This document shows, piece after piece, positions 46,201 to 56,825 of a DNA stretch of 64,000 nucleotides (position 1 is its first letter; the number at the start of each line of letters is the position of its first letter). The stretch is taken from assembly GCA_950097015.1 (NCBI GenBank), contig CATNEN010000011.1, forward strand, positions 2,322,501 through 2,386,500, given 5' to 3'. The position numbers were made by a program, and so were the translations under genes. This stretch comes from Macrostomum hystrix (lineage: Eukaryota; Platyhelminthes; Macrostomidae). Under the pieces are notes generated by a model. That model did no database searches. It had not been told where the DNA came from and saw nothing but the letters and a program-made list of their open reading frames with translations.

Positions 46201-46555
46201 TCACAGCAAGGAGTCGCAGACAGAATCACAGCAAGGAGTCGCAGACAGAATCACAGCATGGAGTCGCAGACAGAATCACAGCATGGAGTCGCAGACAGAA
46301 TCACAGCATGGAGTCGCAGACAGAATCACAGCATGGAGTCGCAGACAGAATCACAGCAAGGAGTCGCAGACAGAATCACAGCAAGGAGTCGCAGACAGAA
46401 TCACAGCAAGGAGTCGCAGACAGAATCACAGCAAGGAGTCGCAGACAGGATCACAGCTAAGGACTACTAAAGTAGACTATAAACGACACTTCAGTCGTCC
46501 TTGCTTTCCACATGTCTAGGACTAGTACACAGATTGCACTTTGTTTAAAGACAGG

Positions 46556-46665
46556 GAGTTGTAGCCTAGTTGTTTGAGCGTCGGACGCATGACTTAAATG
46601 TCGGGGTTTCGATTCCAGACTCCACTAGAACAATATGTGTCCTTTAGCAAGATACTATAGCAAGT
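46556..46665 (+). mobile_element. tRNA-derived SINE (family A), 3' truncated
   Basis: Head 'tgtagcctagttgtttgagc' and B box 'ggtttcgattccagactcc', then 'gtcctttagcaagata', where it ends. It sits about 100 bp beyond the 25-bp satellite. Confidence 0.75.
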
Positions 46666-47012
46666 TTTGCCCTACTGGTCAGACAAAAATTATTGTGTAA
46701 TGCAGAAGGACAAAACACACCTGAAAGCAAACAAGAACGGAAACTTATTTCGTCAGTATTAATTTCCCTGATTGTGAATATACGTGATTGCGATTCAACG
46801 AGAATTTGAATTCTCACTAAATACAAAAATAGTCAGTCTGAGCTTGAATACATTCTGAGATATCCGGTCTGTACACCAAGAGCCCCATTGGGGCAAAATT
46901 ACACAAGTAACTTACATTTGTTACAACTCAGCTTAATGCTACTGAAGTACATGTGAATACTATCCCCTCAGCAGTAAAATCCATGATGTCCACCCGGTAG
47001 TAAATAACCAAT
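46666..47012. other. Intergenic, no feature seen
   Basis: Unique sequence between the SINE fragment and the next minisatellite; no gene. Confidence 0.5.
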
Positions 47013-48379
47013 GTCCCCCAGCAGCAGAGAACTAATTTCCCCCAGTAGCAGAGAACTAATTCCCCCCAGCAGCAGAGAACTAATTCTCCCCAGCAGCAGA
47101 GAACCAATTCCCCCCCAGCAGCAGAGAACTAATTCCCCCATCAGCAGCAGAGAACTAATTCCGCCCCAGCAGCAAAGAACTATATTCCCCCCAGCAGCAG
47201 AGAACTAATTCCCCCCCAGCAGCAGAGAACTAATTCCGCCCCAGCAGCAAAGAACTAATTCCCCCCAGCAGCAGAGAACTAATTCCCCCCAGCAGCAGAG
47301 AACTAATTCCCCCCCAGCAGCAGAGAACTAATTCTCCCCAGCAGCAGAGAACCAATTCCCCCCAGCAGCAAAGAACTAATTCCCCCCAGCAGCAGAGAAC
47401 TAATTCCCCCCAGCAGCAGAGAACCAATTCCCCCCCAGCAGCAGAGAACTAATTCTCCCCAGCAGCAGAGAACCAATTCCCCCCCAGCAGCAGAGAACTA
47501 ATTCCCCCATCAGCAGCAGAGAACTAATTCCGCCCCAGCAGCAAAGAACTAATTCCCCCCCAGCAGCAGAGAACTAATTCCCCCCCAGCAGCAGAGAACT
47601 AATTCCCCCCCCCAGCAGCAGAGAACTAATTCCGCCCCAGCAGCAAAGAACTAATTCCCCCCTAGCAGCAGAGAACTAATTCCCCCCAGCAGCAGAGAAC
47701 TAATTCCCCCCCCCCAGCAGCAGAGAACTAATTCCGCCCCAGCAGCAAAGAACTAATTCCCCCCAGCAGCAGAGAACTAATTCCCCCCCCAGCAGCAGAG
47801 AACTAATTCCGCCCCAGCAGCAGAGAACTAATTCCGCCCCAGCAGCAAAGAACTAATTCCCCCCAGCAGCAGAGAACTAATTCCCCCCCCCAGCAGCAGA
47901 GAACTAATTCCGCCCCAGCAGCAAAGAACTAATTCCCCCCCAGCAGCAGAGAACTAATTCCCCCCCAGCAGCAAAGAACTAATTCCCCCCAGCAGCAGAG
48001 AACTAATTCCCCCCCCCAGCAGCAGAGAACTAATTCCGCCCCAGCAGCAAAGAACTAATTCCCCCCTAGCAGCAGAGAACTAATCCCCCCCAGCAGCAGA
48101 GAACTAATTCCGCCCCAGCAGCAAAGAACTAATTCCCCCCAAGCAGCAGAGAACTAATTCCCCCCCAGCAGCAGAGAACTAATTCCCCCCCAGCAGCAGA
48201 GAACTAATTCCCCCCCAGCAGCAGAGAACTAATTCCCCCCCAGCAGCAGAGAACTAATTCCCCCCCAGCAGCAGAGAACTAATTCCCCCCCAGCAGCAGA
48301 GAACTTATTCCCCCCCAGCAGCAGAGAACTAATTCCCCCCAGCAGCAGAGAACTAATTCCGCCCCAGCAGCAGAGAAGT
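47013..48379. repeat. 23-27-bp minisatellite with variable C tract
   Basis: About 56 units of 'agcagcagagaactaattcc' followed by 3-9 C; a second unit type carries 'ccgcccc' and 'agcagcaaag'. Length change is almost entirely in the C run. Confidence 0.95.
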
Positions 48380-48385
48380 ATATTA

Positions 48386-48785
48386 GATGAAGCATTTTTT
48401 AAACAGTTCTTTGTTTGTTTACAACGTCGGCAATGATTAAAGCAGCGGTGCATTTATGCAATTCTATGCATTAGTGACACATCACTGATTTTAACATTTT
48501 TCATGATATCGTATTACTTGGCAGAGCTACTCTATTTTTACACCGTGTTTACCTGCCTTCCTGTGCATATCAAACATTTTTAGTATATAAGATGAAGCAT
48601 TTTTTAAACAGTTCTCTGTTTGTTTACAACGTCGGCAATGATTAAAGCAGCGGTGCATTTATGCAATGCTATGCATTAGTGACACATCACTGATTTTAAA
48701 ATTTTTCATGATATCGTATAATTACTTGGCAGAGCTATTCTATTTTTACACCATGTTTACCTGCCTTCCTGTGCATATCAAACAA
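48386..48785. repeat. 205-bp tandem duplication
   Basis: 'gatgaagcattttttaaaca' begins at 48386 and 48591; the two copies run to 'cctgtgcatatcaaaca' with few differences. The first copy joins directly to the minisatellite. Confidence 0.9.
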
Positions 48786-49231
48786 AAGTCCTGGTGAAAT
48801 TCTGCCGCAATTTTCCCTTGTTTTCCTCTAAGATTTTCGCTTCCGATTACACTTTATCGCCCATTTTGCGAGGCAAGTTTGTCGCTTGTGACTTGTATCT
48901 AGCCCCGATGTTTAGGGAAGAGGGGAAGAGAAGATGCAGAAGGGAAGTCGGGACTAGGTGATGTGGGGAGGAAGGGGACATAAGGAAGTTTGGCAGCGGG
49001 GAATATGGGAAAGATGAGATGTGGGGAAGTTTGAATTTGGGGAAATATTAGTTTGGAAGAATGATATGTGGAAAAGATAGGGGTTTAGTGAGAATGATAT
49101 GGGGAAGAGGGATGTGAAGAAGAGGGATTTAGGGCAGAGGGATTTGAGGAAGAGGGTTCTTCCCTCTTCTAATTCCCCCCAGCAGCAGAGAACTAATTCT
49201 CCCCAGCAGAAAATAACTATTATTAACCGTT
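48786..49231. other. G-rich degenerate region with a stray minisatellite fragment
   Basis: 48,910-49,165 is purine-rich with loose 'ggggaagagggatgtg'-type repeats. 49,172-49,210 is an isolated two-unit copy of the 47-kb minisatellite ('ccccagcagcagagaac'). No gene. Confidence 0.65.
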
Positions 49232-49860
49232 CAACATATTTAAAAACTTTAAAACGCATTAAGAAAAGTGGTAATTATTGGACACTTTTAGAAAACTTTT
49301 GGACACATTTGAAAAACTGTTAAAAAATTAGAAAACAGGTAAACCCAATTGAAAAACTGATAAAAACTTTTAGAATACTGGTAAACACATTTAGAAACCG
49401 TAAAACACCCTTAGAAAACTTTTAGATACATTTATAAAACTGGTAAACACATTTAGAAAACTGTGAAACACATTTAGAAAACTGTGAAACACATTTAGAA
49501 AACTGCTAAACACATTTATAAAACTGTTAAACACTTTTAGAAAACTGTGAAACACATTTAGAAAACTGGTAAACACATTTAGAAAACTAGTAAACACATT
49601 TAGAAAACTGGTAAACCCAATTGAAAAACTGATAAAAACTTTTAGAATACTGGTAAACACATTTAGAAAACCGTAAAACACCCATAGAAAACTTTTAGAT
49701 ACATTTAGAAAACTGGTAAACACATTTAGAAAACTGTGAAACACATTTAGAAAACTGTTAAACACATTTAGAAAACTGTTAAACACATTTATAAAACTGT
49801 TAAACACATTTAGAAAACTGTTAAACACCTTTAGAAAACTGTTAAACACAAATTAAAAAA
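49232..49860. repeat. 21-bp minisatellite
   Basis: About 29 units of 'aaaactgttaaacacattta' plus g. A block of roughly 280 bp is repeated (the 'aaacccaattgaaaaactga' variant occurs near 49342 and 49613). The minus frame gives a VFNSFLN repeat that is not a gene. Confidence 0.92.
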
Positions 49861-50410
49861 CTGCTGGACACTTTTCTCGATTGAAATTGAGATGAGGTTG
49901 ATGATTTATATATTTTGTAGTAAGAATTAGGAGTAGATGTCTCGCTACTAGTATTGAGCAATATATCGTTGAATTGAAGTCTGCTATGCACATTTTTACC
50001 TATTTAAATCAACCACACACACGGGTGAGAAAAGCTGTGATGTAATCTATTTATAAATTCGCACTGACTGTTTCGCTAGTGGGGTTGACGCAGCTATGTA
50101 CATTTGACTCAGTGAAATTCTTATCAGTGTTTTCACTTTTAACAAAACTGGCCCTGATGCAATCATTAAAATTGGCAGTGGTATGCACGTTGACAAAATT
50201 GGCTCTGATTGAATGCATTAAAATTCCTATCTAAAACTGTTTTTAGAATATTTAATCCCCTTAGCAATAAAGTTAAGCTTAATAAAAATACGTGTATAAT
50301 TGTCCCCATATTTTTCATCTTTTGGTGGAGAAATGGTGAAAATCGGTTGAGCCGTTTTCGAAAAAATCGATCGCGCATAGAGATAGTTGTGAATTTTAGT
50401 ATAGGGGAGG
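49861..50410. other. Intergenic, no feature seen
   Basis: AT-rich unique sequence. No coding signal. Confidence 0.5.
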
Positions 50411-50590
50411 ACTTAACTCTGCTTCAGCTCACCCAGCTGTTAAATCGGTACCAGCATCAGCTGGGGTCCATTGTGGGTGGGTGTGGCAGTCCATGGACTG
50501 AATAAACGTAAGCAGCCTTCAGATATGGCTGTGGCTGTGCTGTCGGCAGCACATCTGACTCATTCGGGGCAGGTGTAATGAGTTATTTTA
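50411..50590 (+). mobile_element. tRNA-derived SINE (family A), 5' truncated
   Basis: Lacks the tRNA head. It starts at 'cttaactctgcttcagctca' and contains 'accagcatcagctgggg', 'gtccatggactgaa', 'cgtaagcagccttcagat' and the end 'cattcggggcaggtgtaatg'. Confidence 0.8.
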
Positions 50591-51367
50591 GTTTATTATT
50601 TGTCTTTATTAAAGAATTATTTAATTACTTTGTCTCATGGCGGTTAGTCCCGTATCTATAAAAACTCGAACATATGTTAAAACAGCCTATGAAAACCACA
50701 GAAACTAAGTTGTAAACAAAAAAGTAAACAAACGAGCAAATATTGTAGTGGAAAATGACCAACGTACAGGTAACTGGTTGCAGTGAATGTGCAGAATTAA
50801 CTCGAGTGTTAAGACTTCCTTCTCCTTATTTTATCATCAATCGTTTTTAAATAGTTTTCAGGACGTTTTTTCAGCGATATATTTATTGAATTGTGTAATT
50901 CGTCTGCTGCAGTGTTTGTCGCAGTTCTCGTCCTTGAAATAACAAAATAACAAAATAATATACAGAATAGAAATACAGGCAACAAACTCCACTTGTCAAT
51001 GTCAAACAGCTGCATGCAATGAGAGCAGGGTTTCATTACAGATTGCCAATGGACTGCTTAAGAGTCATGAAGTTGTCAGCTGATCGACATATAGTCCAGG
51101 TAATTAGTATACTCCTTTTTAGAGACATGTTATCGAAAATGATTCACCCTTTAACAGCTATAGTATTGAGAAAAAATTGTAAAAATAAAAGCAGAAAATA
51201 TAAAACCGTATACATTCAGAAAGTCTGGTTAAAGAAAAAAAGGATAATGCAGACAAAAAGAAATGAACACAAAAGCTACAATACCGTCGTCAAAATGTTC
51301 TTGTTACATTCTTACCTGTCTGTTTTCAAGTCATTTTAACTGCACAGTATTTTATGTTGCTGTGCGG
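50591..51367. other. 3' flank of the minus-strand mucin-like gene
   Basis: AT-rich; short frames on both strands are unsupported. A minus-strand AATAAA near 50887 is a possible but distant poly(A) signal. Confidence 0.4.
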
Positions 51368-52149
51368 CTAAGTGCACAGAGAGTCGTCTACGATCGAAAT
51401 GACCACCTTACCAAATGAACCGCTGTTGTCACCCTTTTGTCCTTGCGGCTTCTTGCCGAGTGATGGATGAGAATAACTTCCACCGCCGCCGCCTCCTAAA
51501 CCTCCTCCATCTTTGCCAGCACCGCCGCAGCCTCCCGAGTAGCCGCCTCCGCCACCGCCGCCACCATGATTGGAGCCATTTGTATCGCCGCCACCACCAC
51601 CGCCACCATATCCGCCGAACCCTGATGTTGAAGCAGAACCGAGACCCCCTGCCCAATGCTGAGCCCTACTCTTTCCAGAAAAACCACTTTTTGAGCTTTC
51701 GGATCCATCATTCAACCACCCGGCGCCGCCAGCGCCAGAGTTATGGTTGGTCGGAACGCCACCACCGTTCCCATTGGACGCACCGCATGTTCCAGACAGG
51801 CCTGGCACGCCATCGATTCCCAGTTTTCCTGGATCATCTCCACCACCGCCTCCTCCACCTGCTGCCAGAAGCAGGGTCGGAGGCGAGCCGTCTATATAGA
51901 CAAAACTGCCGCCACCGCCTCCGCCTCCGCCATCGTTCGCACTTTGACCTGGGTTTCCAACAACGATAGTTAAAGTCTGCGCGGTGGTCAGGACGAAATT
52001 GGCCCTTAATAGCGCACCTTTCCCACCTGCTGCTCGGCTGGAATGGCCGCCGTTAGCGCCCCAGGCCGATATTTCATAGCAGGCGTTGTCCTTTGATGGC
52101 GTGTAGGTCTGGGTGTTTCCGGTTCTGCTAGTCGTGCCCGATGAGGGGC
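51368..52149 (-). CDS. Minus mucin-like gene exon 2 (glycine-rich domain)
   Basis: Acceptor 'atcacttcag|gc'. The frame is open from the acceptor to the stop; the C-terminus is VDDSLCT, close to the paralogue's VETSLCD. Confidence 0.88.
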
Positions 52150-53327
52150 CTGAAGTGATAGTTTTAGTTTATTTATGTCGGTAATTGACACACCGCATAG
52201 TACAACTACATTATAATCGTAATATGTTCGTAGAGCAATATATACTAAATGAAAATATTTTCGTTACCTGTCAAAGCTTGTGGGCCACGGGTTGTTGTTG
52301 TGGTAGACTCCGAGGTCGTAAAAGTAGCAATAGTAGTGATTGTCGTGGTTTTTGTAGTCGTTGGCGTCGTGGTTGCGGTCGTTGTTGGCGTCGTGGTTGC
52401 GGTCGTTGTTGGTGTCGTGGTTGCGGTCGTTGTTGGTGTCGTGGTTGCGGTCGTTGTTGACGTCGTGATTGTTGTCGTTGTTGGCGTCGTGGTTGCGGTC
52501 GTTGTTGGCGTCGTGGTTGTTGTCGTTGTTGGCGCCGTGGTTGTTGTCGTTGTTGGCGTCGTGGTTGTTGTCGTTGTTGGCGTCGTGGTTGTTGTCGTTG
52601 TTGGTATCGTGGTGGTTATTGTTGGTGGCGTCGTTGTTGTTGTTGGCGTCGTGGTTGTTGTTGGCATCGGGGTTGTTGGCATCGTGGTTGTTGTCTCCGC
52701 GGTTGTTGTTAGTAGAGTTGGGGTTGTTGCAATATTTGTGCTGATTGTTTCAGGCTGTGACGTACTTAATATGGCCGGGGTATGAATCGCTGTTGACCCT
52801 GTAGTTTCCGTCGTCGGCTTTGTTGTCGTCTCAGTAGTCGCTGGTGTAGAAACATAGTTCGCTGCCGTAGCAGAAATAGCGGCTGTTGAAACAGCATCTG
52901 TAGCTGAAAAAAAGGACTGAATGCTGCTAGGAGAGGCGGCCGTCACGGTCACAGCAGATGTCGAACTCACACCGACAACACTGACCGAGCTGCAACCTGC
53001 TCTGCCCCTGAGAACCTGTGTGTCGCACGTTGGTCCAATAGTCGGCTGCCAGTACAGCTGGAGGTCGCAACTGTTGCCAAGAAGGCAGCTGCGGTTGCTG
53101 GGCAAGTACTGGTAGACAGCGCACAGTGTCGTGTTGCTGGCGCATTCGACCGCGCAAACGCGAGAGTCATCGACGCCGTCGATCCTTCGCTGACTGCCAG
53201 CGATCGCGACTGCCGTGTTGCAGAGACCGGGTGTCTTGTCGAAGACGAAGGTCAAGGCCGTCGCTGACGATATCAGGACTGCCAGGACGGTGATGGCTAC
53301 CCACGATGACGAACTTTCGAATAGCAT
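51368..53327 (-). CDS. Secreted mucin-like protein with PAN-like and ALK/LTK-type glycine-rich domains, 2 exons
   Basis: Predicted secreted extracellular protein, 613 residues, exons 53327-52268 and 52149-51368 (phase 1; intron 118 bp). It has a signal peptide ending ISSATA. A cysteine-rich module follows (LCNTAVAIAG, RVCAVECASNTTLCAVYQY, CLLGNSCDLQLYW) resembling a PAN/apple fold. Next is a Thr/Pro stalk of about 220 residues made of PTTTTTT units, a likely O-glycosylation region. The C-terminal domain begins DNACYEISAWGANG and has GGGGGGGSFVYIDG, TLLLAAGGGGGG and YSGGCGG, the pattern of the ALK/LTK glycine-rich domain. There is no transmembrane helix or kinase. The fold assignment of the N-terminal module is inference. 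Divergent neighbour of a close paralogue. Roles in mucus, cuticle or adhesive secretion are possible but not shown. Confidence 0.87.
52268..53327 (-). CDS. Minus mucin-like gene exon 1
   Basis: ATG at 53327; donor 'ttgacag|gtaacg'. Codes the signal peptide, cysteine-rich module and Thr-rich stalk. The antisense valine-rich frames over 52249-52785 are shadows. Confidence 0.88.
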
Positions 53328-53393
53328 TTGCTAGACAGCCGAGCAAGCAGGATGATAAGAGTTTTACAGAACTAGTTGTTACGAGTAGGTTTC

Positions 53394-53406
53394 CAGAATT
53401 TATAGA
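53394..53406 (-). promoter_or_regulatory. Possible TATA box of the minus mucin-like gene
   Basis: On the minus strand 'tctataaattc' lies about 70 nt before the ATG, which would put the start site about 40 nt upstream of the ATG. Position and sequence fit; there is no other support. Confidence 0.4.
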
Positions 53407-53867
53407 TCTAATGCAAAATTGGATCCTCAAGTCCCGGCGCGCCGCTTTCTCATTGGCTGAGCTAAATGAGGGTGTGGTTCTAGCTTGGCGATTTCTCTCT
53501 GATTCTTTAGTTCGGAAAGAGAGTTGGAAATAGAAACGGTGTCAGGCAAAATTTGTTTGGGCTTAGAGACTTGCTAGTGTATAAGTTTTAATTGGAACGT
53601 TCCTGCAGTTTGCCTTAGGCAAGACTCTTTTGTTTCACAGTTTGATGAGAAACTAGAGACTGCACTTGTCTTTCACACTTAATTTTCTCAGTAGACTTGG
53701 GCCATTGCTGATAGCTATTTTTAACAGCATTTTTTGCGCAATGAGTGCCGGACTGCTTCTTCGTTGGTTGGCAACAATACTACCTTCAACTGTGATCATT
53801 TCCCTTCAGTGAGGACCAGTTTAAGAATTCCTTGGGTCCTGGGTAATTAATCCGACAGTGCTCTTGT

Positions 53868-54002
53868 TATAGGTTACTTGTTATAGGTTACTTGTTATAG
53901 GTTACTTGTTATAGGTTACTTGTTATAGGTTACTTGTTATAGGTTACTTGTTATAGGTTACTTGTTATAGGTTACTTGTTATAGGTTACTTGTTATAGGT
54001 TC
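53868..54002. repeat. 14-bp minisatellite
   Basis: Nine to ten perfect units of 'aggttacttgttat'. No variation seen, which suggests recent expansion. Confidence 0.96.
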
Positions 54003-55202
54003 GTGCTCTGAAAGGCAATTTATGCTCGTACGATGGGTCATAGACGTCAGTAGGAGAGTAAGCACTTATATGATTGCTCGAAAGGCTCGAAACTTGACCC
54101 GACTTACGATCGATCGAAATTTTGCGAGCTCGTAACTTTGCGCAAAAGACTGTTTCTCGAAGCTCAAGAACGAACTTACAATAGAAGTTTCGAGAAAGAC
54201 TTCACTCTCTGACATTTGATTTTAACCTTAGATTCTTAAACACTTGACAAAAATAGATAGCAAGTTTAGTACATAGCAGACATACATATCGGTATGGCGT
54301 CTTAGGTACAGCTGGTTAAGAGACCATTTTCATGCTCGCTAATAAGAGTTTTAGAGAGTCAGGAAAACAGTTTTGAGTCCGTGAGAAATGAAGCAGCTAG
54401 ATGTTGCCTAGCAGCGGTAAGGCAGACAGGCAGCCCTTGGCAAAATTCATTGCCTTGTTTTTTAGTCAAAAGCTATTTAAAAACCTGCAAGCAACATTAA
54501 GGCATAATAGGCTGTTGGAATAGCTAGTTCGTCAAATTGAGTGAGTCGTTATGGTCTTCAGTTTTCCTTAGTTACAAAACCAAGCTGAAACATCTTGTTA
54601 GCGGGACTGCCTTCGTCTTTATAATGAGCCGGAATCTGAAATACGGAGAGAGCTGGAGGGGAATGGGGGGGCTATGAGGGCCATCAGTTTGCTGGAAGGG
54701 GAGTTAAGCCAGAGTGAGTGGCAAGGCAGCATTTTTTTGGCTAGATGTCGTTAATAATTCAATCGGCAAATTCACGGCTACTGCCTACTCAGACTGTGTG
54801 CTTTTCAAATGCACGGTTTTAGCAGAGACCCGTGCAGGAAAGTAGCGAGAAGCAATCACTGCCCAAATACCACACAGGATGTTTCTGGCGCAATGCTATT
54901 AAAGCTGTATTCCAGCTGCATCGATTGAGCTTTATTGCTAACCACTTCAAGTACACACGAGCCGTAGTTATCAGTAAACTATGAACTTTGATAAGGCTTG
55001 AGGAGAGAAAGGTACTATTATCCGCGTCTACGGCTTTTAGTGCTTGAAATTTTTATAAGGTCAACTGAAAGGCAGAGGATTGATTTGCTTTCTAAGTACT
55101 TTTCTTCGTGCACCTTCATTGGCTATTCAAAATATTGGTTCGCTTCAGGCGAACCATTGTCCACTGGCTAACCAACACAAATATGCTTTTAGTTGCATCA
55201 AC

Positions 55203-55475
55203 CGCACTGTTCCCAATTGCAGTCGTACCACAATGGTCCCAATTGCAGTTGTACCACAATGGTCCCAATTGCAGTTGTAACACAATGGTCCCAATTGCAG
55301 TTGTACCACAATGGTCCCTGACTCCTAATTGCAGATGCATCACACTGGTCCTAATTGCAGTTGCACCACAATGGTCCCTGACTCCTAATTGCAGTTGCAC
55401 CACACTGTCCCAATTGCAGTTATACCGCTTTGATCCGAATTGCATTTGTACCGCAAAACTGGTCCCAATTGCAGT
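55203..55475. repeat. 26-bp minisatellite
   Basis: Units of 'caatggtcccaattgcagtt' plus 'gtacca'; some are lengthened by a 'tgactcctaattg' insert. About nine units, diverging to the right. Confidence 0.9.
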
Positions 55476-55786
55476 TGCCCCAAAACTTGGGTGTTTAAAC
55501 CAGTTCAGGACAATTGCAACGCTAGTTCTAGTCAGTTTGATTGGAAATTAAACCCCTCTCATATGACCAGTTAATGACAAAAAGTTGAATATATGAGAAA
55601 CTTTGCGACAAAATACCTCCTCATTCCCAGCCAACCGGAAAGCTTCTAAGGAAACCTGTGATGTAGGGGCTCAAGACGCATTCTTAATAAAGAGAGAATT
55701 TGCTCAATAAAGGTCTACCTCTGTAAATAAAAGTTTCCACTGTAGTAGAACTTTGTTCACAACTTTACGATTTGCGAAAAAACATA

Positions 55787-56825
55787 ATGGACCATAAACT
55801 AGTCAGCGCCATCGTCCTGGCAGTCCTGATGTCGTCAGCGACGGCCTTGACCTTCGTCTTCGACAAGACACCCGGTCTGTGCAACACGGCAGTCGCGATC
55901 GCTGGCAGTCAGCGAAGGATCGACGGCGTCGACGACTCTCGCGTTTGCGCGGTCGAATGCACCAGCAACACGACACTGTGCGCTGTCTACCAGTACTTGC
56001 CAAGCAACCGCAGCTGCCTTCTTGGCAACAGTTGCGACCTCCAGCTGTACTGGCAGCCGACTATTGGACCAACGTGCGACACACAGGTTCTCAGGGGCAG
56101 AGGAGATTGCGGGTCTGCCAGTGCTGCCATAGTTACAACGTCATCAAGCCAAACAGCAACTTCTGAAATCAATCCTAACCTTTCTAGCAACCTCCCGTCT
56201 TCAGCAGCTACAACTGCCTACTCAATGACAATAACCACGACCGCAGCAATGACGACTCTTTCCCCTACAACACCAACCACGATCCCTACTATGACAACAC
56301 CAACCACGATCCCTACTACGACAACACCAACCATGAACCCTACTACGACAACACCAACCATGAACCCTACTACGACAACACCAACCATGAACCCTACTAC
56401 GACAACACCAACCATGAACCCTACTACGACAACACCAACCATGAACCCTACTACGACAACACCAACCATGAACCCTACTACGACAACACCAACCATGAAC
56501 CCTACTACAACAACTACGACCACGACTCCTACGACCACGACTCCTACGACCACGACTCCTACGACCACGACTCCTACGACCACGACTCCTACGACCACGA
56601 CTCCTACGACCACGACTCCTACGACCACGACTCCTACGACCACGACTCCTACAACCACGACTCCTACTACGTCAACAACGACAACAACTACGACCACGAC
56701 TCCTACGTCAACAACGACAACGACCCCTACAACGACAAGTACAACAACGACCACCAGCACAACAACTACCCCAACAACAACAAGCCGATTAGCCACTTCA
56801 ACCAGCATTCCTCAAGTTTTAACAG
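55787..56825 (+). CDS. Plus mucin-like gene exon 1
   Basis: Codes residues 1-346: signal peptide, cysteine-rich module and the two-part threonine stalk. Read-through of the donor would stop after two codons. Confidence 0.88.

Larger units (their letters stand above)
36934..46458. repeat. 25-bp satellite array, about 381 monomers
   Basis: Monomer 'agcaaggagtcgcagacaga' plus 'atcac'. Register stays exact: the same phase is found at 37441 and 46441, 9,000 bp apart. Most variation sits at three sites (gcaagg/gcatgg, gtc/gtt, gcaga/tcaga) plus rarer caggatc, caaaatc, cagaatcc and others. All three plus frames are open for more than 3,170 codons, because the monomer has no stop in any phase and 25 is not a multiple of 3. 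Each frame therefore gives the same 25-residue cycle (QTESQ...GVADRITAWS...RRQNHS). No promoter, splice or codon evidence supports a gene. Confidence 0.95.
53328..55786. other. Divergent intergenic region of the mucin-like pair
   Basis: 2,459 bp between the two start codons. It holds a probable TATA box near the minus gene, a 14-bp array and a 26-bp array. A weaker TATA-like 'taaataaaag' lies near 55723, about 60 nt before the plus ATG. No further gene recognised. Confidence 0.55.

Noticed and set aside
36781-46519. Three overlapping plus-strand open frames of about 3,200 codons
   Set aside because: They arise from a stop-free 25-bp tandem monomer; all three frames give the same peptide cycle, the start lies in AT-rich intergenic DNA, and no gene signals are present.
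52249-52785. Valine-rich plus-strand open frame
   Set aside because: Antisense shadow of the Thr-rich stalk of the minus gene; the same applies to 56218-56808 on the minus strand.
53868-54002. Telomere-like repeat
   Set aside because: The unit 'aggttacttgttat' contains no TTAGGG-type core and is a perfect 14-bp minisatellite.
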